Shown: piece by piece, positions 13,012 through 22,788 of the stretch
Position numbering within the stretch: position 1 is the stretch's first letter
Layout of the letters: each line of letters starts with the position of its first letter
NCBI RefSeq assembly: GCF_014839805.1
Contig: NC_051118.1
Span: 9,416,391 to 9,480,390, forward strand
Origin: Manduca sexta
Taxonomy: Eukaryota > Arthropoda > Insecta > Lepidoptera > Sphingidae
DNA length: 64,000 nt
Direction of reading: 5' to 3'
Notes under the pieces: model-generated
The model's input: only the letters and a program-made list of their open reading frames with translations
What the model was told of the DNA's origin: nothing
Database searches by the model: none
Translations under genes and position numbers: made by a program

Positions 13012-14837
13012 TTACCGTAGCTGCACCTTCTTCTCCCCAAGTTTCTCGAGCCACGGTACCACCGCTCCAACAGTGGAGAACACCGCGGGCTGGTCCGCTT
13101 CATCGCAGCGCTTCGAAGAGAACGACAGGATGCCTACTAACTTGCCGTTCATGATGGCCGGGCCGCCAGCATCGTGCTAGTAAAATATGGAATCAAATTT
13201 ATGTGTGAGTTGGACTTGCCTTCGACTTCTCCTATTTGCTCATTATTCAAAATATTTATAAGCGAGTCAGAAACTAATACACCTCAGCGATGATGATATG
13301 ATAAAATGATGAGGTTTCTTGGATACCCTAGGGATACGGTGCAAAAGAAGACCAGCATTGTAAGGGAAAAGCTTTCCGCTTAATCGTAGAATAGTCAGTA
13401 ATCACAAATCTAGTTGTATGCTATACTAGGTTTAAATTTTGAGGCAGTGTAAGGAATTATCATATAAGCGGCGATAGCCTAGTTGGGTGTGGAACGGACT
13501 GCCGAGACGAATGTCCGCAGGTTCAAATCCCCAAGGGCACACACCTCTGACTTTTCTAAAAAATCATGCGTGTATTCTTTGTGAATTTATCGTTCGCTTT
13601 AACGGTGAAGGAAAACATCGTGAGGAAACCTGCACATCTGAGAAGTTTTCTATAGGAATTTCGAAGGTGTGTGAAGTCTAGCAATCCGCACTAGGCCAGC
13701 GTGGTGGACTAAGGCCTAATCCCTCTCAGTAGTAGAGGAGGCCCGTGCTCAGCAGTGGGCAAGTGTATAATACAGGGCTGATATTATTATTATAAGGAAT
13801 TATCATATTTAGAACTAGGGATCTATGCAGATGTTATTTATGTACTGATACTTACATTGCAAACGTTTTTCTTAACAGTTATAAACCCAGCGCAAAAATT
13901 GTTTCTGGTAACCAAATCTCTGTAAATTAGTACCAAATAAATGTAGGTTAGTTTCAGAAAAAGGTCGTGCAAATAAAAAATATTTTTGTTTTACCTGCCA
14001 TAAACCTCTTGGCAATCTGCTAAGTCATAGACGGGAAGTTCCACCTGTTGCAGTAACACTTGACCTCCTGTTCCAGACATACCCTGAAAGTTATAAGGAA
14101 CTGTGAAGAAAGTCGCTATCTCTTGCGTACATTTTAGCAGCAACAAAATTAAATATTCTGGTTCGAAGGACCCAAGCCAAGTAGCTTCTTGAAAGAACGC
14201 CCTCGCATACCGAAGTTTGGTGCGGAAGCTAGAACTTGGGCACTGGGGATACCACTGATGAGCTGCATATAGACTCTGGCTACCATAGGAATAATTTTAT
14301 AAAAAAACAACTGTAGGTAATGCTGACCCCGAGAAGTACAAAATAAGCATTAAAATCTTTACAAGAACATAGTATTAATCACGTAAAGAAATTCATCAAG
14401 AATCCTATAAACTAACTTACCAACACAGAACCCCATCCTAAGAACATAATTTTATTATCAACAGGTACGATTTTGTCTCTAGAATATTCTATCACATCCA
14501 CAGGTGCTTCTTTTCTTCGTAACGTCATGTTTTTATGAAGTTTTAAAATAGCAAAGTTGAACTCCAACGAGGTTGGTTTGTAGTTGGGATGGAAAAAGAT
14601 CTCAATCACTTGGAGGAGTTCGCCTCCTGCCGTGGCGTTGGTGGAACCTACTCTCACTGTCAGCATCTTGACGTATTCTCGGAAGAAACGGTTGTTGTAT
14701 TGTCTGTGGGAGATGTTTTGATTTGAATTGAATTAACATGCTTAATAAAGAACCTGCAAGTTAATAATTTTGATATATTTAGCAGTAGAACTACAGTTTA
14801 ATGCAATATAAACTAGCTTTTAAAGAATCATTTATTA

Positions 14838-14932
<95 letters not shown>

Positions 14933-16492
14933 CTGTCCCTTGATAAGTGTTGGTGGAGTTCAAATATATCTACCGTCGACCATTGTATATACCATTATGT
15001 CCTTCAACAGTATCAGATCAGATCTATTCTGACTTTCTTGTTTTTTCACTATTCTAGGATTCTAAAATACAAGTTCCATACAACTGCAAGCAATGCGCAG
15101 CGGTGAGCACTCGGTCGGTGTCGATAACCACCGCGCCACACCACAGCTGTTTGTTCACCAGTAGCGCGGCCATGAAGGGAAAGTCTTCGATGCTCGCCAC
15201 CTCGTCTGGGTTGTAGATCCGACGGTACCGACGGTCCAGTGGCGGGAATGCTCTGGTTGCTATAATATGGATTTTTAATATAGATTTTTTATTTAGAATA
15301 TTATATTTTTGATTGTTGAAGTCATAGATTTAAAATATTAGGTGTATATTGAATAATTAGGTGTGCGAGACGCTCAGTTGACGGAACTAAGCGCCAGACA
15401 CTCTAGAGAGGAATTTTCTTCATTATCCACGCTGTGGTCTGTTTTGACTACAGTATAATTAGATAGTTGTTTCTATCTTGTTTTGGCAGTTGTTTACTGT
15501 CCATCCATACACTTCTTCGATACGTATAGAAACAGAATAGCGAATTTACTAGTAGTGCTGGTGGTAGTGGTCTCCGTGAGCCCCTCGTCTCCAGCTCTCC
15601 TGCTCGGGAACTCGATCGGCAGACCCTCGTACTGCCACTGCTGGTCCGGGACCATATTACGACGCTGGATCTCTTCGCGTTCCACTGGAAAGATTAATTG
15701 TTTTGCATAATCTGTTTTTGTAATTATTTAATGCATATGCTATTGGTATGTTTATATTGTCTTACTTCTTACCGATATTATAAATGCGGAAATTTGTGCA
15801 AATGTTTGGATGTTTGTTAGAAGTAAACGCGGAAATAATTGCACTGATTTGGATGCAATTTGGCACATGATAGAACATATCCTTGATTAATACATGGGAT
15901 GCTTTTTATCCCGGTAATTTTCTCCAATGGAGCTGGCGTCGTATTGTAGGCGCTATAAATCGGTACAGTATTTTAGGAACTATTTTGTACCGGAAAAAGC
16001 ATTCCCCGGGGGTAAAATCGTGAGCAACAGCTAGTAAAAAAAAACACATACACTTATATAAATAATTAAGTCCCTACTGTAACTGAACACCACTTCACTT
16101 ATCATCAGGTGCGGTAGGTTTAGTTTGCCATGGCTGTGTAATAAAAGTAGATTAGTACTGTGTAGGTAGTTTTTGTAAATATGGATAGGTAGTTTGAACT
16201 TTCTAAATTGGTCGAGCCATCCTGCAAACTTATATGTCTATAATATCTTCTATGGTTTGGGGAATAGCGAATATTTTAATTTAGCTATAAAAAACAGCTA
16301 TTAGAGGTATAGAGGAACATATTAAAATTACAGGATGTTCGTGAGCAGTAGTTTGTTACTTAGTTACTTACTATCGTCGGAGGATGTGTCGCCAGTAGGA
16401 GGTTCATCTCCATATACCTCCCTGTGCGGGGTCACACCAACTAATAAAATTATAAAGAACGCCATTTTGTCTTCCGCGTTTCTAACCATCAT
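13012..16492 (-). CDS. Secreted serine protease homologue SPH1 (catalytic Asp and Ser replaced)
   Basis: Seven minus-strand exons join in perfect phase: 16492-16372, 15684-15550, 15259-15082, 14703-14421, 14083-13995, 13919-13856, 13176-13012; 344 residues from ATG 16492 (a Met at 16465 gives a more typical signal peptide, MAFFIILLVGV). After a short acidic, Thr-rich linker comes a trypsin-fold (S1) domain. The catalytic His is present (LTAAHC), but the Asp position reads FNFAILKL (D to N) and the GDSGGP motif reads HDAGGP (S to A). The core disulphide cysteines are retained (WCG...AAHC, ADC...NFCAG, NVC...KRC). The protein is therefore predicted to be folded, secreted and proteolytically dead, as in clip-domain SPH cofactors, but it has no clip domain. 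The neighbouring SPH2 and SPH3 share its exon pattern, indicating local duplication. Its partner or ligand cannot be read from sequence. Confidence 0.9.
13469..13792 (+). mobile_element. tRNA-derived SINE with intact Pol III boxes and 16-bp target duplication
   Basis: The head has a tRNA-like A box (GATAGCCTAGTTGG) and B box (GGTTCAAATCC). The body contains the typical lepidopteran SINE strings 'gtgaggaaacctgcac', 'cactaggccagcgtggtgg' and 'cccgtgctcagcagtgggc', and the element ends in a short ATT/ATTATT tail. It is flanked by perfect 16-bp direct repeats, TAAGGAATTATCATAT at 13450-13465 and 13793-13808, so the insertion is recent. It sits in the intron between the last two exons of SPH1, opposite to that gene's direction. 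Confidence 0.9.
14840..14932. repeat. (TA)n microsatellite
   Basis: About 46 uninterrupted TA dinucleotides within the intron between SPH1 exons 3 and 4. Length is likely polymorphic and may be imprecise in the assembly. Confidence 0.98.
15767..16034 (+). mobile_element. Non-autonomous Helitron (short, degenerate)
   Basis: Starts TCTTACCGATATTATAAATG and ends GAGCAACAGCTAG followed by T, with 'gatgcaatttggcac' type internal strings common in short lepidopteran Helitrons. There is no target duplication, and the CTAG|T right end fits. The base before the 5' TC is T rather than A, so the left end is approximate. It lies in SPH1 intron 1. A related fragment is seen at about 49095-49185. Confidence 0.6.
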
Positions 16493-16629
16493 TTTGTGGA
16501 CTATTCTTTTTTAATTTATGTATTTTATGCTATGATATCGGGTATTTTATTTACTGCCATTGGCTTGTTATATGTAATGACAAAATTGATTTTCACCTCA
16601 ATAAAACATATCGAACAGCGCATAAAATA

Positions 16630-16635
16630 TTTATT
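16630..16635 (-). terminator. Polyadenylation signal of the Gly-rich secreted protein gene
   Basis: AATAAA on the minus strand, 34 bases beyond the stop codon at 16669, giving a very short 3'UTR. Confidence 0.75.
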
Positions 16636-16668
16636 ACAGAAGAAATGGATTATGTTATCGTGAACAAT

Positions 16669-18346
16669 TCAATGCCAGCCTTTGCCGTAGCCGTAGCCGC
16701 CCAATCCGTATCCGCCAAGACCGTGGCCGCTAAGACCGTAGCCGCCAAGGCCGTAGCCGCCCAATCCGTGTCCAAGACCGGACCAGCCAACTGACACGGG
16801 AGCAGCTATGATCGGGGTCTTGATTATGGGGGCTGTGATTATTGGGGCGTGGATGGGCGCGGTGATAATCGGTGTGCTGATGATGGGGCGGATGACTGGG
16901 GCATGGGCGATCGCCACGCTCGACAGAGACACGCCGTGGTTCACGATACTCGATCTGAAGTGGACTGGAGTCGAGAGACCTGTGGGAGGAGGTTTAGTTA
17001 AAAGTTGTATGCGTTGTTTATGGTATGTTAGTGTTGTTAGTTGTGTTAGTAGTTAGTAATGGGCCGTTTTGACCCACCTTTCCTTTTCTAGCGAATACAT
17101 GTTAAAACGGAGCGACAGCTCGCTTGACTTTGCCCCATGTTCTGAAATGTATTCGCTCTTTAGCCTATCCGAAAGACAAAAGAACATAGTTAGAGAAAAG
17201 TAGTTGACGACATCTTATGTCCTATTCATACTATGTATGCCATTTTCAAAACCTTTACAAAATTTCGAAATTCAGAAGGGAATGAAATTTACATTTACTC
17301 GGCTAGTCGATTATGTTTATTTTTTATTTAATTATTATAATCATTGCTCTGATGTTTAATAACTGCAGCGAGTTTCACTTCCGTAAATGCATAATTAATT
17401 GCTCACGGGTAATTATTAACAATGCCAAATAAGCGAAACTACATCCTTCCTTTGCGTGCTTAGAGGAATGTGTTATTACAAATTACGGCTGTCGTCTTGG
17501 TAAAAACGTTTTACATTCAAATAATGTTTTTATTAATAATTTAAAAAGTAAGTTTCAACATTAAAGTTAAACTAAGTTCTAGAATTTACGAGAAAAATAG
17601 AACGATTTGTGTATTCTGTTAGAATCAAAAAAATGATCAGGCGCGGATTTTTTGAAGGTATGGGGGTCAAACAGCAGTGCAAAACATAAACTTTACTACA
17701 AATTGCAATCAATGTTAGTAAACATACTTTGTTAATTGTCTCCCACACTAAAATACAAGAAATTTAAGTTAAATTCATGCAAATAATCTGCTAATAAATA
17801 TTGTTAGTAGGTTAGTATCATTTATAAGTTATTCTATTTAGTCCATCATGTTAGCAAATTAAATACAATAAATGTTAGTCATGAAAAATAATAAATACCT
17901 CACCTCGTCCGAGGGAGGCAGTGACCCCGCGGCCTCCCCTGGATCCGCGCCCGCACAACACAGGCAGATCACCGCCTTACCTTAGCGTGATTTTCTGTTT
18001 GTCTTGTGAGTGTTCAAAAAGTGTCTATAGTGAAATGAGTTACCAAGTCCCAGTCCCAACGGTGGGACAGGGTTAGTGACCACCATGCCGATGAGGGCGA
18101 GAACTATTGCCACCTGCGCAAAAAAATATATTCTATAATTTTTTTAATCACTAATTTCACGAAACCATTAATTCTGAGCACAACTTTTACACTACGGGTT
18201 AATTGTATTTAATGGGGGTCTAGACCACACACTTTCTATACTTTACTACGGCTCTTACTTTACAATTTATTTTATAAATTAATATCTAAATCCAAACGCA
18301 AATTTAAAATATGTATTACTTAATTCGATCTTACCGCGCACTTCAT
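16669..18346 (-). CDS. Small secreted Gly/Tyr- and Pro/Ile-repeat structural (cuticle-like) protein
   Basis: Three exons: 18346-18335, 18113-18044 and 16979-16669; 130 residues. The tiny first coding exon (MKCA) followed by a longer intron is the usual layout of insect cuticular and other secreted structural genes. The N terminus MKCAVAIVLALIGMVVTN is a signal peptide. It is followed by a GLGLGL stretch, then repeats of the type API(I/H)(T/A/K)-(A/T)P-II, then about eight GLGGYG-type repeats, ending GYGYGKGWH. There is no chitin-binding Rebers-Riddiford motif. Low-complexity Gly/Tyr proteins like this occur in cuticle, eggshell or silk-associated secretions, and sequence alone cannot tell which. 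A TATA box lies about 40 bases upstream of the ATG and a polyadenylation signal 34 bases downstream of the stop, so the gene looks compact and intact. Confidence 0.85.
17092..17157. repeat. Short inverted repeat in the intron of the Gly-rich gene
   Basis: AGCGAATACAT near 17091 is mirrored by ATGTATTCGCT near 17145, about 45 bases apart. It could be the termini of a tiny MITE or a chance hairpin. No target duplication was identified. Confidence 0.35.
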
Positions 18347-18385
18347 GTTGTTAGCACACAGACTGCTGGTTGTTGTGTCCGTCTG

Positions 18386-18395
18386 TTTATATATA
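18386..18395 (-). promoter_or_regulatory. TATA box of the Gly-rich secreted protein gene
   Basis: The minus strand reads TATATATAAA, followed about 20-25 bases later by GCAGTC, an arthropod initiator-like motif near 18361-18366. This predicts a 5'UTR of roughly 15-20 nt before ATG 18346. Confidence 0.7.
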
Positions 18396-18584
18396 TTGTT
18401 GGCGAGGGCTCGCCACGCGCCGTCGAACGCTGGCGAAACTGCATCCTGTCTCGAAACTACGGGACCTGTCCGCTTGATGAATAGACTATTCGCTGGTGGG
18501 AGGTACTTACATTAATATGGTGGCAAGATATTTTTATCCGCTTGGTTATCGACCACCGTACATAATAAAACCCATAATAACTTA

Positions 18585-18705
18585 AGGGCCGTTCAAGTAT
18601 TACGTAACGCAATTTTTGAAGATTTTTGACCCCCCCGCCCCCCCAATGTAATGCGCCGTAATGTTTTCCTGTACGCCCCCGCCTCTCCTCCCAAAGTTAT
18701 CTAAC
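18585..18705 (+). repeat. Common insect repeat of the 'GTATTACGTAACGC...CCCCC' type
   Basis: The sequence GGGCCGTTCAAGTATTACGT followed by a C-rich run and 'GTAATGCGCCGTAATG' resembles a short non-autonomous DNA-transposon end widespread in arthropod genomes. It is preceded by TTAA-like sequence (CTTAAGGG). Only one end is clear, so this is called as a repeat fragment. Confidence 0.45.
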
Positions 18706-20594
18706 TCTTAAGTGACATTTTTTTATAATATTCACAATTGTTAATCTATAATTCACAAATGTTAATCAGTCTTTGTATCTGGTTTCAAACAGGTCGGCTA
18801 AAGTATTGACTGGTGAGGTGTAATCTTCCCTCGCTAGTTCTCTATGTGGACCCAACTGCATTTACCATCACGCGTAGAGGGATCACTGGTATGCTCGTAT
18901 AAAAAAATATTTCAAGCCAAACTGGTTAGATACATTTGTGGGAAATTCGGTGGATTTTTCTCACAAGCGGCGGGCCGAGGATCGTTTGTGTATGAGTTAG
19001 TAGTAGTTAGTAAGAGTGGTATATTCTTATCTACCTAGTATTGCCTGCAGTGTTGTTTCTAATTGACTTCTGGTTACTATCAGGTTCACTGTAGTTATAA
19101 CACTAAGTCTGAGTCAAAAATTATGATTTGAGATTGTTAATTTATTATTTTGTAAATAATCAGACCGGCCAAATCATTGATTACTAAATCTTACCCCAAA
19201 AATTAAAGAATTGTGTTGCAGCTTGATTGTACCCTGGATTTGTTGATATCCATTATCCATAACCAGTTGTCGCTTTGTGTTAATGACCCATATACAATTA
19301 AATAGGACATTAATTCTATTGCCTTTAAAGACAATAAATGGATAATAATATTTGTAGGTAGGTACATAATTCTCTTTAACGGTGATGTTCACACTAGGCT
19401 GCGTTTGTATCATAGACATCGGTTTTAATTTCATTTACAAATAATATATTGTAGTATCTCTTATAAAAATAATTATAATTCTAAAGTAAAGGTGGGTGTG
19501 CATATGTGTGTGTGTTGTTTATGATTGCATAATGTTAACAAATTATGTTTGTACTTTCAAGATTGTCTAATGATTGTAATGAATCTCTTATATGAAGACA
19601 TATAAGAGATTCATTAACAGAGTTGATTTTACTTTTCTTCAATAAAGGATAATGTTGAACACATTTTTTTTATTTTAATCTAAATACATGGAGATAAAAG
19701 CAGGAAGAAGTGCAGCAGAATAGAACGGCATTATGAAATATAAGATTTCACACGACTGTGTTCATGTCCTGTAATCACGTTAATGGATAGCGAATCTAGA
19801 AGTTTCTATTAATTTCTATATTCGACAATAAATCATGCAAAATTTCCTAATTTAGTACTATTGCCGTTAATCGGCGGATTTAATAATGATCGTATAATTT
19901 ATTCGTTTCATTGGTACAAACGAAGCCTTTGCAATATTATGCTAAATTTAATTACCAATAGATTAGGTATCTATTCATTGTTTTTTTTTGGTAGATAAGT
20001 CCTTTATATTACTTGAAATCGTTATTCTTACTTTCTTTATCAGGGGAATATTGCTCTCGACTGAATAAAGACTACCGCACATGGTGAAAAAAAAACTATC
20101 CTCGCTGGTTCCAAAAAATGTGTACCGTGGTCTGTCAGTTTACATCTAATATTTATGCATATTGCGTATTGTTAAGATCTTAACCCGTCAGTCGACATAT
20201 GGACTGTATCAAAGTAAAATATGAAGCCAGTGTTTGTAATGTTCATCCATGGACTGCGCGAGCGCCCAGTGCCTTGGCCTCAGGTATTCAACAGTGTGAT
20301 AAGAGCAGTAGTGGCCCTGTCGCGAGACCCTAAACGAGCGGGCGGAGCAAAAAAGGTCTCGGTTTTAACAGTTTCGTCAGTAAGATCGTAAAATAGGTCC
20401 CTAAGGCATCGCGCGAGGTCCCGGGCTGTTGCCCGGTTCGCTTCCTCCAAAGGCTGTCTCTGGATAAGAGCTTTTTTACACCACGGATGTAACAGCCTGA
20501 GTTATGTATTCCCACTTTACGAGAGTAATGTTATAATAAAATAAAAACAAAACAATGTAGCAAATTAAAACACCTAAGAATAAAAAAATAATAC
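18706..20594. other. Intergenic region between the Gly-rich gene and COX4-like
   Basis: No gene is recognised. It contains a perfect 18-bp hairpin at 19577-19616 and, at about 20270-20515, a GC-richer stretch with 'cgcgcgaggtcccgggctg' that looks like decayed repeat rather than coding sequence. Confidence 0.5.
19577..19616. repeat. Perfect 18-bp inverted repeat with 4-nt loop
   Basis: The arms TAATGAATCTCTTATATG (19577-19594) and its exact complement (19599-19616) flank the loop AAGA. The stem is mismatch-free. There is no T-run to suggest a terminator and no neighbouring mature-microRNA-like extended stem. Function unknown. Confidence 0.9.
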
Positions 20595-20600
20595 TTTAAT
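20595..20600 (-). terminator. Possible polyadenylation signal of COX4-like
   Basis: ATTAAA on the minus strand, about 130 bases after the COX4-like stop codon; the commonest variant hexamer. Confidence 0.4.
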
Positions 20601-20729
20601 GAAATAAAATAATAAATAAGAGCGCTTCTTCGCTCGATGTAATATGTATAAGTAAATCCGTAACTATTAGAAATGGGCCTGGACGTGTAATGTTTTCATT
20701 GTGACTTCAATATTCTTCTGTACGTGTAA

Positions 20730-21980
20730 TTACTGTAAAAAGAAAAAAATGTTTTTAAAATTAATATGTTATTAAAATGATACGCTCTTCTTTTTATTAT
20801 GTGGGTAGATATTTAAATCTAGATCGAGTACCTTATCTCTCGCCATTACAGGCGAAAATTATTATTGCAAGGTTGTTACGTTGGCTTACGTACCGACGTA
20901 TCCCGGAAAAGCCTATAGTAGGGCTTTTACTGGAAAAAGCCAAGAGGATGGAGCTGGCAGCTATAAGCAACAGTAGGTTTAGTAGTAATAAACCAAATTA
21001 GCATGCACGTACCTTCCACCGGTCGTAATCATAGTCCCACTTAGACGATATGCCGTCTATAGGGTTCACTCGTAGCTCAAGTATCCTTCGCAACTGCGCC
21101 TTCTGCGACTCTTTCGACAACGAAGGAGGGAGAGGGTCCCATACTGAAAGAACAGTATGAAATATTAAAAAAAAAAAGAAATGGGAAAAACTGGGTACCT
21201 ATATATTATGCGTCCGATATTTGATCGTACATATCGGTAGGAACCTAACGTAAACAGGTTATAAAACCGGAGATGCGTCCATTAGTCTTAAGTATTGTGC
21301 AATATACTACATACCTCCTATTGGTAATGGCTTACTTGCACCCAAATCCTCTAATGTAGGATATGCAATAAAACAGTAACAAACCGTAATAATGGTTGAA
21401 CATAATGGCCCAGAAGGAGAAGGAGACGCCAATTAGCACGAACCCCAGGATAAACTTCCACTGGCCCGTGGGGTGTTGGAACTCGGCGAACGTCTGGCAG
21501 AACGAGGCTCGGTATAGCGCCTTCTTCTCCTCGCAGCACAGGAGTTTCCAGTCGCCTTTCTCTTTCTCTCTAAGAGCCTAGAGGATAGTGATAAAGTTCC
21601 AGTTACATAAACAATGTGCTAATGAAATGATTGTTTTAATAGGCCACAATTCTATGACTTTTTTGATATAGCAGTCGAAACAGGGTTTTTTGGTTAGTTC
21701 TTAAGATAAACCAAGTAAATGTTATGTGATTACATAGCTCCAATTCATCCACGACAACTTTTACCCTGAGATAAATAGGAAAGCTTACACATATATCCCT
21801 AGTGTTCTCCTTAAACCTTACAGCAGGAAATGGATAATGAGCATCGTCCTTGTAATTTGCCATGCCATTGACTCCAAATCCCACCCAATCCCGGTTTCCG
21901 ATCCTGCAACGGTTGTAAATTGTTCTAGTGTTGGACAATGCCGGCAAAGCGAGCGAAGTTTTTAATGCGTACAAGGACAT
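20730..21980 (-). CDS. COX4L: Cytochrome c oxidase subunit 4-like paralogue
   Basis: Four coding exons on the minus strand: 21980-21789, 21577-21385, 21143-21013, and a last exon whose first codon (20732-20730) is the stop; 172 residues. The product is a clear COX4: IGNR(D/E)WVG(F/Y)G near the N terminus, ALREKEKGDW, EEKKALYRASFCQTFAEFQ, a single membrane helix (about LGFVLIGVSFSFWAIMF), then WDPLP and SQKAQLRRILELRVNPIDG...SKWDYD. COX4 is a nuclear-encoded subunit of mitochondrial complex IV. Relative to the canonical copy at 32504-33930 it has a different presequence, CC in place of LT before EEKK, an altered region just after the helix, and one unshared intron. It shares the phase-1 intron after the helix. 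Flies carry a testis-biased COX4-like paralogue; a tissue-specific isoform here is inference. No disabling mutation is seen. Confidence 0.93.
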
Positions 21981-22741
21981 TTTCGGTGTTTTGACTATGT
22001 CAGAAATTGACAGTGACGCGAATATTTTTAAATGTTTCGGATTCAGCCTGATTTATGATTACTGTAAAATAAATGTTCAAGTAATTATTCGTTAAAAATT
22101 ATATTGAGTTGGAAGTTATTAATTTATTAATTTTTTAATAGTATTGTTTATCAGGCGATGAGGTTTTGCTATATTTATAATATTTTCATTCCCCCTCCCC
22201 CTTTGTTTCTTTGACTGTTTTGGTGGCGTAATTTAACACGCATGTACACGGTACCAGTACGACTATTACACCGGCCCGAGGTCCTGGGTAGATATTCTGT
22301 CTCCGGTAAAAAATAATTATGACTGGATTTTTCCATCGTAAAACAATATTCTGTTGCAGCACAGAGTTAAGACGTTGGGTGTGTGATAACATCGGAAAAC
22401 ATGTAAAGCCATTGGTCCTGTGCCTGATGTTAATTCGGATTTGTTTCACCGGACTCTGATGGTGAAGGAATAGAGAGTGCATCTATGTATTGCGCACACA
22501 TTTATGCAGTATATCTCCTGCGAACTTGGCTGATCTCCGTTGAGATTGGCCGCCGTGATTGAAATTCGACCTAGAGTGATTCATTTTAAAAATGGTGACA
22601 GGGCCAGGATAGCTCTTACGTCTTTTCTAGCTATGTCTTTGTTAACCAAAGCTTGTGTTTTCATTGTTTTTAAATCCTGTTAGTTAGCTAATGAGTCGAA
22701 CAAGATTCTGAGCTTTAGGTGATATAAAAATAAAATTCAAA
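21981..22741. other. Spacer between COX4-like and SPH2, with a decayed SINE
   Basis: About 22205-22480 resembles, in degraded form, the SINE at 24603-24880: 'ttggtggcgta', a weak B-box zone, and 'gttgggtgtgtgat'. Otherwise there is AT-rich DNA. The region just upstream of ATG 21980 must contain the COX4-like promoter, but no core element stands out. Confidence 0.45.
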
Positions 22742-22747
22742 TTTATT
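22742..22747 (-). terminator. Polyadenylation signal of SPH2
   Basis: AATAAA on the minus strand, about 42 bases after the SPH2 stop. Confidence 0.7.
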
Positions 22748-22788
22748 CTTACAATATTTATAAGGAACATAGCGGTAATTATAGAACG

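Noticed and set aside
12849..13154. 101-residue plus-strand ORF
   Set aside because: Its second half is the complement of the last SPH1 exon (DAGGP exon).
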